This document shows positions 22,408 through 29,876 of a stretch of DNA of 32,082 nt, in pieces. Both the position numbers and the translations under genes were made by a program. This DNA comes from Bog-473 sp052148295. GTDB taxonomy: Bacteria; Actinomycetota; Acidimicrobiia; Acidimicrobiales; RAAP-2. Under the pieces are notes generated by a model. The model saw nothing but the letters and a program-made list of their open reading frames with translations, was not told the DNA's origin and searched no databases. Positions within the stretch are counted from its first letter, which is position 1, and the number at the start of each line of letters is the position of its first letter. The stretch spans positions 1 through 32,082 of the forward strand of contig JBKQIP010000245.1 in the NCBI GenBank assembly GCA_052148295.1, in the 5' to 3' direction.

Positions 22408-23766
22408 TCAGCGCAGCTGATCGAGGGGCAGGAGCACCGCGTGCTCACCTGCGCCGAGTGCCCCCCGCAACAGGAATTCCTCGCGAACCGTGCGGCGCCA
22501 CAGGTAGGCGATCAGATCTTCGTCGCGGTCGGGGTCCTCCCGATCCACCAGCGCGTTCAGCAGCCGGTCGCCCTCCGGCAGGTCGACCGGGCGTCGCCCG
22601 AGCACCGTTGCCAGGTCGTCCAATTCGAGCTCGACGAGACTTCCATCGAGCGCGTCGGCGTTGCGCACCATGGTGAGGAGGCGCAGGACGAGGCCCATCC
22701 GGTACTGCCCCAGCTCATGGGCGGGCATCAACTCGTGACGCAGGTTCTCCTCCATGACATCGAACATGCCCGCCAGGCGCCCCGGCCGCCTCTCGGGAAG
22801 TTCCACCGGTCCCAACCGGACACCGACTGCTTCCGCCAGGGCCTCCGCGGTCGCCCGCCCGAACGTCGCCGTCTCGGCATACCACTCGGCATGGTCCGTG
22901 CCCGGGATCATGGCCTGGCTGAGGCCAGCGAGCGAGAGCGGGGTGATGGCCATGGCCTTGACGGTGTAATAGCTCAGCTTGGGCCAGTCGATCGTGGCGC
23001 CCCCGAGGTTCTCGTACGTCCGAAACCAGTCGCCCAGGTCGGCTCCGGGGTTGTAGAAGTCTCGACCGCGGATCAGCGCGAGGTCGAGCATGGGGTCGCC
23101 GATGTGGGCGAGTTCCCAGTCGATGATGCCGGTCATCCGGTCGGCTTCGAACATGTACTGCCCCGGCCCGGTGTCCCCCTGCACCACCACGGGCTGCGCC
23201 GGGGGCGGGGGGATGTGGCGCCGCAGCCACCGGGAGGTGAACTCCAGCAACGGCACCGGCCTCTTGGTCATGGCCCGGTATATGGCGTCCCACCGGTCGA
23301 GGTCGAGGGTCACATACTCCGCCGGCGACGACGGGAGGGGGACACCGAGCGTGACAAAGGGCCCGACATCGGCCTGATGGACCTTGACCAGTTCCTCGAG
23401 GAACTGGTGGTCCAGGAGCCGCCGCCGTCCCGGATCGGTGATGAGCTGGTAGTCCCCGTCTCCGGGCAGTCGCTCCATGAGGATGCCCAGGGGGTCGTCG
23501 CTGAAGGCGTAGACCTCGGGGACCCGGACGCCGGCCTCGTGCAGCGCTCCGAGAACCTCGTACTCGCGGCGCAATGCCGCCCCGCCGTCCGGATACTCGG
23601 GGCGCTGCATCCGGGCGTAGCAGGCCACCAGCTCCCCGTCGCGATCGACGTCGACGAACCAGGCCGGCCTGCCGCCGTGGCGCCGTGCCACCTGGCGCTC
23701 GGCGCGTACGACCTGGCCCCCGATCAAGCCTCCGGCCCAGCTGAACTCATCGCCGACGGTAGACAT
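22408..23766 (-). CDS. APH-fold phosphotransferase with QGD catalytic loop
   Basis: This 452-residue protein has the APH kinase fold plus about 150 extra C-terminal residues. The catalytic loop reads VVVQGDTGPGQYMF: His of HGD is Gln196, Asp198 is kept, and the metal-binding Asn is Gln203. The second metal motif IIDWELAHIGDP (Asp216) is intact. I recall QGDTGP loops in actinobacterial relatives, so the His change may be normal for this branch; the Asn-to-Gln change is less usual. AAGGGGGG before the ATG supports the start. It heads a minus-strand unit with the isomerase-type crotonase, mirroring the plus-strand kinase-crotonase unit. Kinase activity is plausible but not assured. Confidence 0.82.
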   Translation of the reverse strand: MSTVGDEFSWAGGLIGGQVVRAERQVARRHGGRPAWFVDVDRDGELVACYARMQRPEYPDGGAALRREYEVLGALHEAGVRVPEVYAFSDDPLGILMERLPGDGDYQLITDPGRRRLLDHQFLEELVKVHQADVGPFVTLGVPLPSSPAEYVTLDLDRWDAIYRAMTKRPVPLLEFTSRWLRRHIPPPPAQPVVVQGDTGPGQYMFEADRMTGIIDWELAHIGDPMLDLALIRGRDFYNPGADLGDWFRTYENLGGATIDWPKLSYYTVKAMAITPLSLAGLSQAMIPGTDHAEWYAETATFGRATAEALAEAVGVRLGPVELPERRPGRLAGMFDVMEENLRHELMPAHELGQYRMGLVLRLLTMVRNADALDGSLVELELDDLATVLGRRPVDLPEGDRLLNALVDREDPDRDEDLIAYLWRRTVREEFLLRGALGAGEHAVLLPLDQLR

Positions 23767-23793
23767 CGCCCCCCTTGCCCAGTGGCGCTGCGT

Positions 23794-23822
23794 GTCTTAT
23801 CACTCGTCCCCGACGGTGTCGA
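23794..23822 (-). promoter_or_regulatory. Candidate promoter of the kinase-crotonase minus-strand unit
   Basis: On the minus strand TCGACA (23822-23817) is followed after exactly 17 bases by TAAGAC (23799-23794). The -35 matches the sigma-70-like consensus at five of six bases; the -10 lacks the final T. It lies about 28 bp before the ATG at 23766. Confidence 0.4.
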
Positions 23823-23940
23823 ACGGGCCAGCCCTGGGCGGTGGTTCGAGGTCGGTGCGACCGACGTCGGGGCCTCGACGCCAGAGCCGGCGCCCGCGGT
23901 CGATGCCCGGCGGGAGGCCGGGTGCACCGGACCCTTCGAC

Positions 23941-23969
23941 GTGACGGCATCACGTCGGCTGCCTAAGAT
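23941..23969 (+). promoter_or_regulatory. Candidate promoter of the aldehyde dehydrogenase gene
   Basis: GTGACG (23941-23946) and TAAGAT (23964-23969) are separated by 17 bp. The -10 fits TANNNT well and the -35 keeps TGAC. Transcription from here would give a leader of roughly 100 bases before the ATG at 24074. Confidence 0.4.
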
Positions 23970-24073
23970 CGCAGCGGCACGTCGCCGTGCAGACCGTGCC
24001 CTTCCCAGTTGACCGCGTGGGACGATCGCAGTCGAGCCAGTGAGAGTACGCCGGGACAAGGAGACCAGAACCA

Positions 24074-25567
24074 ATGACCACCAGCGAGCAACCACCAACC
24101 GTCGTCGGCGAGGACCGCATGCTCATCGACGGTCGTCTGGTCGAGGCGAAGTCCGGCCGGCGCTTTGACAACATCAACCCCGCGACGGAAGAGGTGCTCG
24201 GTCAGGTCGCCGACGCCGGGACCGAGGACATGGGCGATGCCATCGGGGCGGCGCGCCGGGCCTTCGACGAAACGGCGTGGTCCACCGATCGAGAGCTCCG
24301 CAAGCGCTGCTTGCTGCAGCTCCAAGAGGCGATCGAGTCCGAGAAGGAGGCGATCCGGGCCGAGCTGGTGGCCGAGGTCGGAACCCCCATCCTGGTCACC
24401 TACGGCCCGCAGCTCGACGCCCCGCTGGAGGACGGCCTGCGGTGGCCGGCGGCCGCGATCGATTCGTTCGCCTGGGAGCGCGACCTGCCCGAGGGAACCG
24501 CCTTCGGCATGAGGAGCTGGCGCAAGGTGATCAAGGAGCCGGTGGGGGTCGTTGCCGGCATCGTCCCGTGGAACTTCCCCTTCGAGGTCACCCTGCAGAA
24601 GGTGGGCCAGGCCCTCGCCACCGGCAACACCATCATCGTCAAGCCCGCCCCCGACACGCCGTGGAACGCAACCCGGATGGGCAGGCTCGTCGCCGAGCAC
24701 ACGGACATCCCTGCCGGGGTCTTCAACGTGGTCAGCACGTCGGACAACGCCGTGGCCGAGGAGCTGGTGGTCGATCCGCGGGTCGATCTCATCTCGTTCA
24801 CGGGCTCCACCGCCGTCGGTCGCCGCATCATGGAGAAGGGCGCCCCCACCTTGAAGCGCCTGTTCCTCGAACTTGGCGGCAAGTCGGCCCACGTCGTCCT
24901 CGAGGACGCCGATCTCGCCGCCACCGTGCCCGGTGCCGCCATGGTGTGCATGCACGGTGGGCAGGGATGCGCCATGCTCACACGACTGCTGGTGTCGCGA
25001 TCCCGCTACGACGAGGCGATCGACCTGTGCACCGCCGCGTTCAAGGGGATCTCCGTCGGCGATCCCACCGACCCGAGCGTGATCCAGGGTCCGCAGATCA
25101 GCGCCCGACAGCGCGAGCGGGTGCTCGGCTACATCGAGAAGGGCAAGGAGGAAGGTGCCCGGGTGGTAACCGGTGGTGGCCGACCGGCGAATCTTCCCAA
25201 GGGCTGGTTCGTCGAGCCGACCCTTTTCGCCGACGTCGACAATGCCATGACCATCGCGCGCGAGGAGATCTTCGGTCCGGTCCTCGTGGTCATCCCGTTC
25301 GAGGACGACGACGATGCGGTACGCATTGCCAACGAGAACGAGTATGGGCTCTCCGGAATGGTGACGTCGGGATCCGAGGAGCGGGCCCTGGCCGTGGCGC
25401 ACCGGATCCGGGCCGGCACGGTCGGCGTCAACGGGGGCGTCTTTTACGGAGCCGACGCCCCGTTCGGCGGGTACAAGGCGAGCGGCGTCGGCCGGCAGAA
25501 CGGGATCGAGGGCTTCGAGCAATACCTCGAGACGAAGACGCTGTCGGGCGGCCTCCCCCCTCTCTGA
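24074..25567 (+). CDS. Aldehyde dehydrogenase (NAD(P)-dependent)
   Basis: This 497-residue protein is a complete member of the aldehyde dehydrogenase superfamily that oxidises an aldehyde to its acid. The oxyanion asparagine is in WNFPF (Asn167), the cofactor lysine in VKPAPDTP (Lys190), the Rossmann motif is FTGSTAVG (242-249), the general base Glu266 is in LELGGKS, and the nucleophile Cys299 is in GGQGCAM. The PFGGYKASGVGRQNG region near the C-terminus is also typical. AAGGAG lies about 10 bases before the ATG. It stands alone, with its own candidate promoter, and is likely to feed acids to the CoA ligases. The substrate cannot be told from these motifs. Confidence 0.93.
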   Translation: MTTSEQPPTVVGEDRMLIDGRLVEAKSGRRFDNINPATEEVLGQVADAGTEDMGDAIGAARRAFDETAWSTDRELRKRCLLQLQEAIESEKEAIRAELVAEVGTPILVTYGPQLDAPLEDGLRWPAAAIDSFAWERDLPEGTAFGMRSWRKVIKEPVGVVAGIVPWNFPFEVTLQKVGQALATGNTIIVKPAPDTPWNATRMGRLVAEHTDIPAGVFNVVSTSDNAVAEELVVDPRVDLISFTGSTAVGRRIMEKGAPTLKRLFLELGGKSAHVVLEDADLAATVPGAAMVCMHGGQGCAMLTRLLVSRSRYDEAIDLCTAAFKGISVGDPTDPSVIQGPQISARQRERVLGYIEKGKEEGARVVTGGGRPANLPKGWFVEPTLFADVDNAMTIAREEIFGPVLVVIPFEDDDDAVRIANENEYGLSGMVTSGSEERALAVAHRIRAGTVGVNGGVFYGADAPFGGYKASGVGRQNGIEGFEQYLETKTLSGGLPPL

Positions 25568-25684
25568 GACGTTGACCCGCCGCGTCCATGACCGGGGCGG
25601 GCGCTCGCGCCGCCGCCGGGCCGGGACGAAGAAGAGGCCGTGCCCCGGTGGGGCGAGACGTGAGGGGGTTTCGTCGCCCCTGTA

Positions 25685-25690
25685 TATGAT
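25685..25690 (+). promoter_or_regulatory. Candidate leaderless -10 for the alpha/beta hydrolase
   Basis: TATGAT ends six bases before the GTG at 25697, so transcription should begin at or beside the start codon. The preceding GGGAG is too close to act as a ribosome-binding site. No -35 is obvious. Confidence 0.5.
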
Positions 25691-25696
25691 CGGGAG

Positions 25697-26461
25697 GTGA
25701 CGGGGACGAGCACCGGGGCGAGCATTGCGGTCACCGCATCGGGTCCCGACGACACGTCCGTCCCCCGGGTCGTGCTGGTCCACGGCGCCATGGACCGGGC
25801 CAAGAGCTTTCGGCGGGTCGTCGAGCTGCTACCCGATCTGCGCATCATCGACTACGACCGTCGGGGCTACGGCGAATCGCTCGAAGCCGGGCCGCCCGAA
25901 ACGCTGGCACAGCACGCGGCCGATCTGCTCGAGGTGATGGGCGAGGTGCCCACGACGGTGGTCGCTCACAGCTTTGGTTGCGTGGTGGCCGTGTCGGCCG
26001 CGATCGCCGAACCCTCCCGGTTCGTGGGACTCGGATTGTGGGAGCCCCAGGTGCCCTGGATGGAATTCTGGCCGACCGCGGTGCGGGAGGGGCTCGAGGC
26101 CATGGCCGTGCAGTCCGATACGGACGCCCTGGCCGAACGGGTGTACGGGTCCATGGTGGGCCGCGAGGCGTGGCGGCGGCTACCCGAGGCGATGAAGGCA
26201 CGGCGCCGCGCCGAAGGCGTGGCCTTCCAGCGTGATGTGGTCCTGGGTTTGGAACCGCCTTTTGACTGGCACGATTTGCGCGTGCCCAGCCTGTTCGGCG
26301 TCGGCCTCGAGACGTGGCCGTTCGCTCGGGACGCCGCGGCCCGCTTGGCGGAGATGGTGGGCTCCGAGCTGTTCACCATCGACGGCGCCTCCCATGGCGC
26401 GCACGTCAGCCACGCGGAGCAGTTCGCGGAGTTCGTACGACGCTCCCTGTCGATCGCCTGA
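25697..26461 (+). CDS. Alpha/beta hydrolase
   Basis: The 254-residue product has an alpha/beta-hydrolase fold: VVLVHGAM with the oxyanion HG (29-30), DRRGYGES, and the nucleophile elbow AHSFG with Ser92 (the first Gly of GxSxG is Ala, a known variation). The catalytic histidine is among GASHGAHVSH (His233, His236 or His239). It has no signal peptide, so it acts in the cytoplasm on an ester, lactone or C-C bond. The GTG at 25697 is preceded directly by a -10 hexamer, suggesting leaderless translation. The LLM oxidoreductase follows 23 bases downstream, so the two form a unit. The 129-bp gap upstream separates it from the aldehyde dehydrogenase. Confidence 0.85.
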   Translation: MTGTSTGASIAVTASGPDDTSVPRVVLVHGAMDRAKSFRRVVELLPDLRIIDYDRRGYGESLEAGPPETLAQHAADLLEVMGEVPTTVVAHSFGCVVAVSAAIAEPSRFVGLGLWEPQVPWMEFWPTAVREGLEAMAVQSDTDALAERVYGSMVGREAWRRLPEAMKARRRAEGVAFQRDVVLGLEPPFDWHDLRVPSLFGVGLETWPFARDAAARLAEMVGSELFTIDGASHGAHVSHAEQFAEFVRRSLSIA

Positions 26462-26484
26462 GGGGAACGAAGGAGGCCGGCAGC

Positions 26485-27303
26485 ATGAAGGTCGGTGTGC
26501 ACTTACCCCAATACGGCCGGGTGGCCGGACCCGATGCGATCAAGCGGGCCGCCACGCGCGCCGAGGAGCTCGGCTTTTTCGACGTGTGGGTCAGCGATCA
26601 TGTCGTTCATCCCGCCGCCCAGGGCTACCCTTCGCCCTACCTGATCGACCCGTTGCTCACCCTCACGTGGGCCGCGGCGGTGACCGAGCGGATCGGCCTG
26701 GGCACGAGCGTCCTGGTGGTGCCGATGCACAACCCACTCGAGCTCTCGAATGCGCTGGCGAGCCTCGATGCGCTCTCCGAGGGCCGATTGACCGTCGGGG
26801 TGGGTGTGGGATGGTCCGAGCCGGAATACGCCGCCCTCGGGTATGACTTTCACAATCGCGGGGAGCGCCTCGACGAGGCCATCGATCTGTTCCGGACGGC
26901 CTGGTCGGAGGACCCCTGCAGCTTTCACGGGGAGTTCACGTCCTTCGACGACCTGCGCGTCCTGCCGAAACCCACCCGCCCCATCCCGATCTGGGTCGGG
27001 GGCCGCAGCGAGCCCGCCTATCGGCGGGCCGCCGAGCGAGGCGACGGCTACCAGGCGGTGGGGCTCACGCCGGATGAGGCCCGCCCGATCGTCGAGCGCG
27101 TCCGCCGCGATCGCCCGGACACCGGTTTCCCGATCTCGTTGCGGACCGGTTGGGACCCCCAGGGCATGGACCCCGGGCGGATACGCGACGAGTGCGCTGC
27201 CTTTGCCGAAGTGGGCGTCCAGCATGTCGTGGCCGCACCGTGGCAACGGGACCTCGACGGTTGGCTCCGATCGATGGACCTGCTCGCCGAGCTGGTGCTC
27301 TGA
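26485..27303 (+). CDS. LLM-class F420-dependent oxidoreductase
   Basis: This 272-residue TIM-barrel protein belongs to the luciferase-like monooxygenase superfamily, most like the actinobacterial branch that uses coenzyme F420. Signs are the N-terminal VGVHLPQYGR, GFFDVWVSDHV (31-41), GTSVLVVPMHNP, and LTVGVGVGWSEPEYAALG (about 104-121), the last being characteristic of the F420 group. It would carry out hydride transfer to or from an alcohol, ketone or imine. The ATG at 26485 follows AAGGAGG; a longer frame from 26314 lies within the hydrolase gene and is discarded. It is cotranscribed with the alpha/beta hydrolase. FMN rather than F420 as cofactor cannot be excluded from sequence alone. Confidence 0.87.
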   Translation: MKVGVHLPQYGRVAGPDAIKRAATRAEELGFFDVWVSDHVVHPAAQGYPSPYLIDPLLTLTWAAAVTERIGLGTSVLVVPMHNPLELSNALASLDALSEGRLTVGVGVGWSEPEYAALGYDFHNRGERLDEAIDLFRTAWSEDPCSFHGEFTSFDDLRVLPKPTRPIPIWVGGRSEPAYRRAAERGDGYQAVGLTPDEARPIVERVRRDRPDTGFPISLRTGWDPQGMDPGRIRDECAAFAEVGVQHVVAAPWQRDLDGWLRSMDLLAELVL

Positions 27304-27378
27304 GACCGCCCGACCGCCCGCCGGGCCGACCATGCTCCTTGGCTGCCGCTACGTTAGGCCCGGATCCGGACGACAGGA

Positions 27379-28380
27379 TCAGGGCGTCACCTCGAAGTCG
27401 CACAGGCTCCTGATGTTGCCCACCGGAGCCGTCGAGTTGGACACGGACACCACACCCGTGGCGGCACTGGTCGGCACGGTGGCCTCGAGTTGGCTGGACG
27501 ATGTGTACGTCACGCTCTTCGAAGGCCTGCCGTCGAATCGCACCGTCGACGTGCTGTTGAAGCCGATGCCGGTGATGGTCACCGGAGTCCCGGTTGGACC
27601 GTCGGTTGGACTGAGTGCGGTGATGGAGATCTCGGGAGGCTGCACTTCGAAGTTGGCGCCGTCCGCGATCGAAGTCGGAACGAGGACGAGGCCGCAGCCC
27701 GTCGCCAGGGTGAGCTCCGTCGGGGCGGCCTTGGACAGCGGCTGCACGCCGATGGCCGTGTGGTCGAACGTCACCGACGTCGACGACGGCACGGCCAGGA
27801 CGCCCGACGTGTCGGACAGGGTGTCGACACCGGCGAACTCGTCGTCGGCCGAGCCGCCGGGGCCCGAAGCCGTCAGGCTGAACGCGTCCGCCTCGGTGAG
27901 GTCCGAGATCTCCACGTTGGTGGTGGTGCTGGTGATCATCACGCTGGCCCTGATGAGGTCTCCGGCCGCCACCGGATCGCTGTAGAACGTGTCGATGTCG
28001 TTGACGATCAGATACTCGCCCACGAGCAGCTGCCCACCCGAGCACTCCATCGAGGTGTCGACGGCGTCGAACACCTCATCGTCCGAGGGGCCGGCCACCA
28101 TGAAGGCGCCCGGACCGATGCCGCTGGTCGCGGCCGAGCAGGTGATGTTCGGGATCTTGAACGTGTCCTCCACGCTCGAACTTCCGGTCGTCGCCTCGTA
28201 GCCGGCGAAGACCGTCGTGTTGGTGGCCGTGCTGCCGTAGCGGGGCAGCACGGGGTTGAGGGGCGCTGCGGGCCGCGTCGAGGAACGGGACGACGGCGAC
28301 GCGGAGGCCGCCAGCGGGCTGCCGAGCGTCAGCAGCGCAACCGTCACGCTCACGAGAATTCCCAGACGGCCCCTCGTCAT
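27379..28380 (-). CDS. Secreted glutamic-peptidase-like (G1 fold) protein with C-terminal IPT/TIG domain
   Basis: The 333-residue protein starts with a signal peptide (positively charged MTRGR, hydrophobic core, cleavage near LAASASP, about residue 28). Residues 58-210 resemble the beta-sandwich of eqolisin (G1/A4) peptidases: VFAGYEATTG, FKIPNITCS, a disulfide-like Cys81/Cys113 pair, DPVAAGDLIRASVMIT and a C-terminal SVTFDH strand. The catalytic Gln and Glu do not appear: the expected VEQ reads VFD near 103-105, and the AEWI-type segment reads DEFAG. Residues 249-332 form one IPT/TIG immunoglobulin-like domain (ITALSPTDGPTGTPVTITG.GF). The ATG has GGGGAAGGGG upstream. It is probably an exported binding protein rather than a protease. 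The G1 call rests on memory of the family pattern. Confidence 0.7.
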   Translation of the reverse strand: MTRGRLGILVSVTVALLTLGSPLAASASPSSRSSTRPAAPLNPVLPRYGSTATNTTVFAGYEATTGSSSVEDTFKIPNITCSAATSGIGPGAFMVAGPSDDEVFDAVDTSMECSGGQLLVGEYLIVNDIDTFYSDPVAAGDLIRASVMITSTTTNVEISDLTEADAFSLTASGPGGSADDEFAGVDTLSDTSGVLAVPSSTSVTFDHTAIGVQPLSKAAPTELTLATGCGLVLVPTSIADGANFEVQPPEISITALSPTDGPTGTPVTITGIGFNSTSTVRFDGRPSKSVTYTSSSQLEATVPTSAATGVVSVSNSTAPVGNIRSLCDFEVTP

Positions 28381-28838
28381 GGTGGCCCCTTCCCCGATTC
28401 GTCCGAGGGGGCTGCGCCTCCCCGGCCGTTCCTCGTCGGAGAGTATGGCACGGCCGTCAGCCCGCGGCTCATCCTCCGGCTCGGGACCCACCCTGGCCCG
28501 TCTGCGCCCGGGTTCAAGGGCCATTGCAGGGGCCGTGGCCCCCCTCGCGCCCCCGACGATCCCGGTCCCGGCCATCCCGCCGGGGGTCGCGGGGATCCGC
28601 CCAAAACCTCGGTCCGACCCCTTGGATGTTTCGGGCGTGTTACGACTCGGCTCCACAGCCCCGCAAAATTTGCACTGCGCGTTTTCGTCCGGTCAATCTT
28701 CCACTGTGCTTCTCGTGAGAGTGAAAATCGCTACGTCGGAGTGACGATGGCACCCTCCGCCGTGCCCTCCCAGCCGTTGCCATTCACCCGCCCCGATGGG
28801 GGACGGGCCGGCGCGCCGTCGGGTGCCCGGGGGCTCCG
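28381..28838. other. Divergent intergenic region with an 11-bp palindrome
   Basis: These 458 bp between the secreted protein and the SprT-like gene hold no convincing gene. GCAAA-A-TTTGC (28663-28673) is a perfect palindrome in a locally A/T-rich stretch, and TACTCT on the minus strand (28445-28440) could be a -10 for the secreted protein. No strong promoter was found for the rightward gene. Confidence 0.4.
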
Positions 28839-29189
28839 ATGAGGGTCCGGCCCGGTCCGTACCGGCCCGAGCGGTTCGGCTTCGATCCGGCCATCTGCTG
28901 GGGTGTCCACCTCGGCGGCTGCGTCGAGATGGGGCCCGAGGAGGTGCACAAGCAGATTCACCTCGCCGGCCATGCCCACACCCACCCGGGGTGCCGCTGG
29001 CGGGGGTGGATCTGCATCATCGATCCGGCCGAGGCGTTCACCCGACTGGGAAATCCCAGCCGCTTGCTGTTGCACGAGTACGCCCACCTCATCTGCGGGG
29101 ACGCCGAGGGACACGGCGCGGCGTGGAAGCAGGTCGTGGCCGAGCTCGGTGCCGGCTCCGAGGCGAAGCGGTACGCCCGGGCGAGGTGA
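28839..29189 (+). CDS. Small SprT-like zinc metallopeptidase-domain protein
   Basis: The 116-residue protein contains LLLHEYAHLICG, an HExxH zinc motif (His79, Glu80, His83), followed by GDAEGHGAAWKQVV, where His92 is likely the third ligand, as in SprT/SPRTN-like zincins. The N-terminal 50 residues include three His and two Cys (HAGHAHTHPGC-like run at 41-51) that could bind a second metal. It has no signal peptide. SprT-family proteins act on nucleic-acid-bound or misfolded proteins, but the small ones are not characterised, and I infer no substrate. The ATG follows a GGGGG stretch; the frame ends 57 bp before the divergently unrelated tetR start. It lies in a part of the window without catabolic genes. 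Confidence 0.7.
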   Translation: MRVRPGPYRPERFGFDPAICWGVHLGGCVEMGPEEVHKQIHLAGHAHTHPGCRWRGWICIIDPAEAFTRLGNPSRLLLHEYAHLICGDAEGHGAAWKQVVAELGAGSEAKRYARAR

Positions 29190-29233
29190 GCGGCAGACCC
29201 TGCCGCTGTCAGGAAACTTACCGACTTCCTTGG

Positions 29234-29239
29234 TACAGT
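29234..29239 (+). promoter_or_regulatory. Candidate leaderless -10 and operator for tetR
   Basis: TACAGT ends seven bases before the GTG at 29247. The inverted repeat TACC-9-GGTA (29219-29235) overlaps it, which would suit autorepression by the TetR protein. No -35 match was found. Confidence 0.4.
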
Positions 29240-29246
29240 AACTACG

Positions 29247-29876
29247 GTGTCGACAGAGACCGCCGTTCCGCGCATGGGTCGTCCGCGTGATCCGGACAAC
29301 GACGCCGCCATTCTCGGAGCGACGCTTCGGTTGCTCAGCCAGGACGGCTATGCGCGGATGTCGCTGCAGGCGGTCGCCAACGCGGCCGGAGTGAGCAAGG
29401 CCACCATTCACCTGCGCTGGAGCACCAAGGAAGATCTGGCTACGGCAGCCATGGAGTATGGAAGCTTGGCGAATCTTCCCCCCGTCGTGGGCAACACGCG
29501 GGACGACCTCATTGCGCAATTGCGATGGTACGAGGGCGCGGTGGAGGAGTTCTCGGCCATGGGCATCCGCGGCGCGTGCTTGGCCGAGGAGCACACCACG
29601 CCGGAGCTCATGCGACTCCTGCGCGAGCGTGGCGCCGTGCCGCGACTTCAGAACCTGATGACCATCCTCGACGCGGCGCGTGGGCGCAAGGAAATACGCG
29701 CTGACGCCGACGTCGAGGCGGCAGCTCGTCTCCTCTACGGCGAGTACTACGCCGCTTACATTCCGGGGCAGGCTCCCGACGATCTGGTCGAGCGGTCGGT
29801 GGACCTGGTGCTGCACAGTGTGGGGTATCGCCAGGGTGCCGTGCGGAGACCGCAGGCGGCCAAGACGGCGCGCTGA
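29247..29876 (+). CDS. TetR-family transcriptional regulator
   Basis: The 209-residue product begins with the basic GRPRDP arm typical of one TetR branch, followed by a helix-turn-helix at about 38-58 (SLQAVANAAGVSKATIHLRW) and a C-terminal ligand-binding domain of the TetR_C_11/C_16-like, acidic type. The chosen start is GTG at 29247, with a -10 hexamer immediately before it, suggesting a leaderless mRNA and hence no ribosome-binding site. An inverted repeat at the same place suggests it represses itself. The antiporter gene starts 329 bp downstream with its own promoter, so control of that gene is possible but not shown. The ligand is unknown. Confidence 0.9.
   Translation: MSTETAVPRMGRPRDPDNDAAILGATLRLLSQDGYARMSLQAVANAAGVSKATIHLRWSTKEDLATAAMEYGSLANLPPVVGNTRDDLIAQLRWYEGAVEEFSAMGIRGACLAEEHTTPELMRLLRERGAVPRLQNLMTILDAARGRKEIRADADVEAAARLLYGEYYAAYIPGQAPDDLVERSVDLVLHSVGYRQGAVRRPQAAKTAR

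Larger units (their letters stand above)
23767..24073. other. Divergent intergenic region between kinase and aldehyde dehydrogenase
   Basis: These 307 bp contain no convincing gene. They hold two candidate promoters facing away from each other (listed separately) and the ribosome-binding site AAGGAG of the aldehyde dehydrogenase at about 24058-24063. Confidence 0.5.

Noticed and set aside
22381..24012. Open frame of 543 codons opposite the kinase gene
   Set aside because: It runs antisense through the APH-fold kinase and has no recognisable domain, whereas the minus strand has intact kinase motifs.
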